NCBI GenBank assembly: GCA_002746275.1
Contig: NVWR01000004.1
Span: 172,379 to 182,126 of the forward strand
Direction of reading: 5' to 3'
Length of the DNA: 9,748 nucleotides
Origin: Rhodobiaceae bacterium
GTDB lineage: Bacteria; Pseudomonadota; Alphaproteobacteria; Parvibaculales; Parvibaculaceae
The translations under genes were made by a program, and so were the position numbers. Shown piece after piece: positions 7,924 to 9,748 of this stretch. The notes below the pieces were generated by a model, which worked only from the letters and a program-made list of their open reading frames with translations, did not search any database and had not been told where the DNA came from. Each line of letters opens with the position of its first letter. Within the stretch, counting starts at the first letter, position 1.

Positions 7924-8940
7924 CTAGACCGGGACCGACTGAGCTGCAATTTCAGGCGTTGTATTCCCAAGACATCCCAATCCTTCCAACGCTTCATGAA
8001 GCGCCTCATTGAGTGGCGTCTGAGGCTCGTCGCCTAGAAAAGAAACCAGCTTCGCATTGTCCAGTTCAACTGTTTCGCGCCACAGATAGCGCATTTCCAA
8101 GAGCGCTTTCAACGTGCCCGCAAAGGGCGAAGCAAGCCGGATCATGGCCCAGGGGAGGTTTTTGATTTTCATATCCTCATTCCCGGCAGCACGGGCGACG
8201 GCTTTAGCCATATCAACACCGCGCTCAAACGTATGGCCACGAAAGTGGAACATATCATGGTCTGCCAGTCGCTCCTCCTCGTCCATCAGTCTGACAAACG
8301 TTTCTGCAAGGTCGGGCAAGTAAGCCCACGCATGCCCCTTGTCGTGGGTGCCCGGATAGACGACGGACTTGATTGGCTTGCCCGGTTTTACCATCGCGTT
8401 TTGCAACCAGGAGCCCGGTGCGTGGGCTCCGAAAAAATCACCGGCGCGCACGATGAGTGATGTGATGTTCGCGTCGGCAATCATTGTCTCCATCTCCACG
8501 CGGATGGCCCCCTTTTCCGTCGGCGGGTTTTGGGGGGAAGTTTCGGACAGAAGCGGCCAGGCGTCCGGCCCAAAATTGTAGACATTCCCCGGGAACAGCA
8601 GGCGAGCGCCGGAGGTCTCGGCCGCCGCAATGGAATGGGCCAGCATGGGGATCGCCCGCTCGCGCCACTTCACGTAGCCCGGCGGATTGGCCCCGTGAAA
8701 AATCGCATCCACTCCCTTAGCGGCCTGGGCCACGTCCTTGGCTTTCAGCGCGTCGCCTTTGTGCCAATCGATGCGCCCCAAAGCGGCGTAGGATTTGGCT
8801 GCGGCTTTGGGCTTTCTCGTCAGGGCGCGGATTTGCCATCCTGCCCGGCCAAAGGCCTTTGCGACTTCGCCCCCAATGCCCCCTGTGGCACCGATCACCA
8901 AAAGGGTCTTTTGCTGCGGGTTTTTCACATTCTGGGTCAT
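7924..8940 (-). CDS. NAD-dependent epimerase/dehydratase-like SDR protein
   Basis: A 338-residue protein of the extended/atypical short-chain dehydrogenase superfamily. The Rossmann motif GATGGIGG is at residues 17-24 and is followed by RALTRKP, whose basic residues suggest NADP preference. FHGANPP and FPGNVYNFGPDAW follow the NAD-dependent epimerase pattern. The usual catalytic Tyr-x-x-x-Lys is not there: aligning PPTEKGAIRVEME with the normal P-x-x-x-YG-x-SK-xxx-E places Lys143 and Arg147 at those positions. The protein may therefore bind dinucleotide without classical SDR chemistry, or use other residues. The start at 8940 is supported by CAGGAG about 8 nt upstream. It diverges from a LysR gene 101 bp away, which probably regulates it. 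The substrate is unknown. Confidence 0.82.
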   Translation of the reverse strand: MTQNVKNPQQKTLLVIGATGGIGGEVAKAFGRAGWQIRALTRKPKAAAKSYAALGRIDWHKGDALKAKDVAQAAKGVDAIFHGANPPGYVKWRERAIPMLAHSIAAAETSGARLLFPGNVYNFGPDAWPLLSETSPQNPPTEKGAIRVEMETMIADANITSLIVRAGDFFGAHAPGSWLQNAMVKPGKPIKSVVYPGTHDKGHAWAYLPDLAETFVRLMDEEERLADHDMFHFRGHTFERGVDMAKAVARAAGNEDMKIKNLPWAMIRLASPFAGTLKALLEMRYLWRETVELDNAKLVSFLGDEPQTPLNEALHEALEGLGCLGNTTPEIAAQSVPV

Positions 8941-9041
8941 TTTCAGGCTCCTGTTCTGATCAATCGAAGAGGCCCTAGATATGATCCAAATGTTTTCGAA
9001 TATAAATTGCCGTTTTTCTTCTAATATCTATACTTTTACGT
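8941..9041. promoter_or_regulatory. Divergent SDR/LysR control region
   Basis: This AT-rich 101-bp stretch lies between start codons pointing apart. TAGATAT (8976-8982) is repeated inverted as ATATCTA (9024-9030), and TTCGAA sits at 8995-9000. These are candidate contacts for the adjacent LysR protein. The ribosome-binding site of the SDR gene is near 8944-8950 on the minus strand. No convincing -35/-10 pair was found for the SDR direction. Confidence 0.45.
9007..9034 (+). promoter_or_regulatory. Sigma-70-like promoter of the second LysR gene
   Basis: TTGCCG (9007-9012) and TATACT (9029-9034) resemble -35 and -10 boxes, matching four and five of six positions with a 16-bp spacer. The start codon begins only 8 nt after the -10 box, so transcription would start at or next to the A of ATG. 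The right-hand arm of the TAGATAT/ATATCTA repeat overlaps the -10 box. Confidence 0.4.
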
Positions 9042-9748
9042 ATGGATAAAAGAGACCCAGACTGGACGCTCTATCGATCGTTTCTGGCTGTCGTGCGTCA
9101 CGGCAGCCTGTCCGCCGCCGCAGCTGCCCTCCAACTCACGCAGCCAACCCTTGGCCGCCATGTTGATGGTCTGGAGGCGAGCCTGGGAACATCGCTCTTT
9201 ACGCGCTCCCGCATGGGGTTGGCCCCAACAGACGCTGCTCTGTCGCTTGTGCCTCACGCAGAAGCTATGGAGGCCGCTGTCGCTGCTTTCACGCGGGCGG
9301 CAAGTGGCGAGGCGCAAGAAGCCCGAGGCACTGTGCGTCTGACCACAAGCCAGATCATGGGGGCGGAGGTCTTGCCTCTCCTCATCGCCGACTTTCGTCA
9401 CTTGCACCCACACATCGACATTGAGCTTAATCTGGATGACCGCCAACAAGACCTGCTGCGAAGAGACGCAGACATCGCCCTTCGCATGGCCCGGCCGACC
9501 CAAACGGCCCTCATTGTCCGTAAAGTGGGAGTAGCCAAGGTGAAGCTTTATGCCCACCAGGATTATCTGCAAAATCATACGCCGCCCGAAACAGTGGAAG
9601 ACCTCTTCAGGCACACGGTCATTGGGTATGATGCCAATCCCCGTATTTTTGAGCTTTTGGAGGCCGACGGTCTGAAAATCTCCCGGAAAGCCTTCTCGCT
9701 CCGCACAGATTCCGAGCTCGCACAACTGGCCTTGCTGCGCGCTGGGGC
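9042..9748 (+). CDS. LysR-type transcriptional regulator (3' partial)
   Basis: A LysR-family regulator whose reading frame stays open to the window end, giving about 235 residues of an expected 290-310. The winged helix-turn-helix spans about residues 6-66: DWTLYRSFLAVVRHGSLSAA, LQLTQPTLGRHVDGLEASLG and LFTRSRMGLAPTDAA. The effector domain begins near residue 92 with GTVRLTTSQIMGAEVLPLL and continues through ALRMARPTQTALIVRKVG. It belongs to the same broad subgroup as the regulator at 4570-5508 (shared DW-x-L-[FY]-R-[TS]-FLAV and GRHV patterns), but the two are clearly distinct in sequence. ATG 9042 is the natural start for the family N-terminus, yet no Shine-Dalgarno sequence precedes it. 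It diverges from the SDR-like gene, its probable target. Confidence 0.88.
   Translation, partial: MDKRDPDWTLYRSFLAVVRHGSLSAAAAALQLTQPTLGRHVDGLEASLGTSLFTRSRMGLAPTDAALSLVPHAEAMEAAVAAFTRAASGEAQEARGTVRLTTSQIMGAEVLPLLIADFRHLHPHIDIELNLDDRQQDLLRRDADIALRMARPTQTALIVRKVGVAKVKLYAHQDYLQNHTPPETVEDLFRHTVIGYDANPRIFELLEADGLKISRKAFSLRTDSELAQLALLRAG

Noticed and set aside
9036..9725. Minus-strand open frame of 229 codons at the right edge
   Set aside because: The plus strand carries an unmistakable LysR reading frame (9042 to the end) that explains this region.

Overview
The window looks like an ordinary chromosomal segment of a Gram-negative bacterium, most likely an alphaproteobacterium. This rests on moderately high GC by eye, tightly packed metabolic genes, two LysR-type regulators, a GrpB-family protein and paired nitronate-monooxygenase-like genes. 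No rRNA, tRNA, insertion sequence, integrase, CRISPR array or phage gene was seen. The species cannot be fixed from the sequence alone.

Layout. (1) Positions 1-2406, plus strand: a three-gene translationally coupled operon. It holds a serine beta-lactamase-fold hydrolase (5' end cut by the window edge), a GrpB/UPF0157-family protein and a ten-helix EamA/DMT transporter. Each junction is a TGATG stop/start overlap. (2) Positions 2411-4357, minus strand: an FMN-dependent nitronate monooxygenase-like enzyme followed by a TauD/TfdA-type Fe(II)/2-oxoglutarate dioxygenase, with a hairpin between them. The dioxygenase ends tail-to-tail with the transporter, 4 bp apart. (3) Positions 4358-6569: a divergent regulatory region, a LysR-type regulator and, downstream of it, a second and only distantly similar nitronate monooxygenase-like gene. 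The regulator is thus sandwiched between two flavoenzymes of one superfamily. (4) Positions 6570-7859: an AT-rich leader with several inverted repeats, then a globin-coupled diguanylate cyclase (protoglobin, helical linker, GGDEF). (5) Positions 7924 to the end: an NAD(P)-binding epimerase/dehydratase-like protein on the minus strand, diverging from a second LysR-type regulator that runs off the right edge.

Taken together, this is an accessory oxidative-metabolism neighbourhood: two flavin oxidoreductases, one non-haem iron oxygenase and one SDR-type protein, each beside a LysR regulator, plus one probable haem gas sensor that makes c-di-GMP. Substrates cannot be read from the sequence. I saw no clear evidence of a wholly new system. 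The observations most worth checking are the LysR flanked by two NMO-like genes, the repeat-rich leader of the globin-coupled cyclase, the apparently leaderless second LysR gene, and the SDR protein that lacks the catalytic Tyr/Lys pair.
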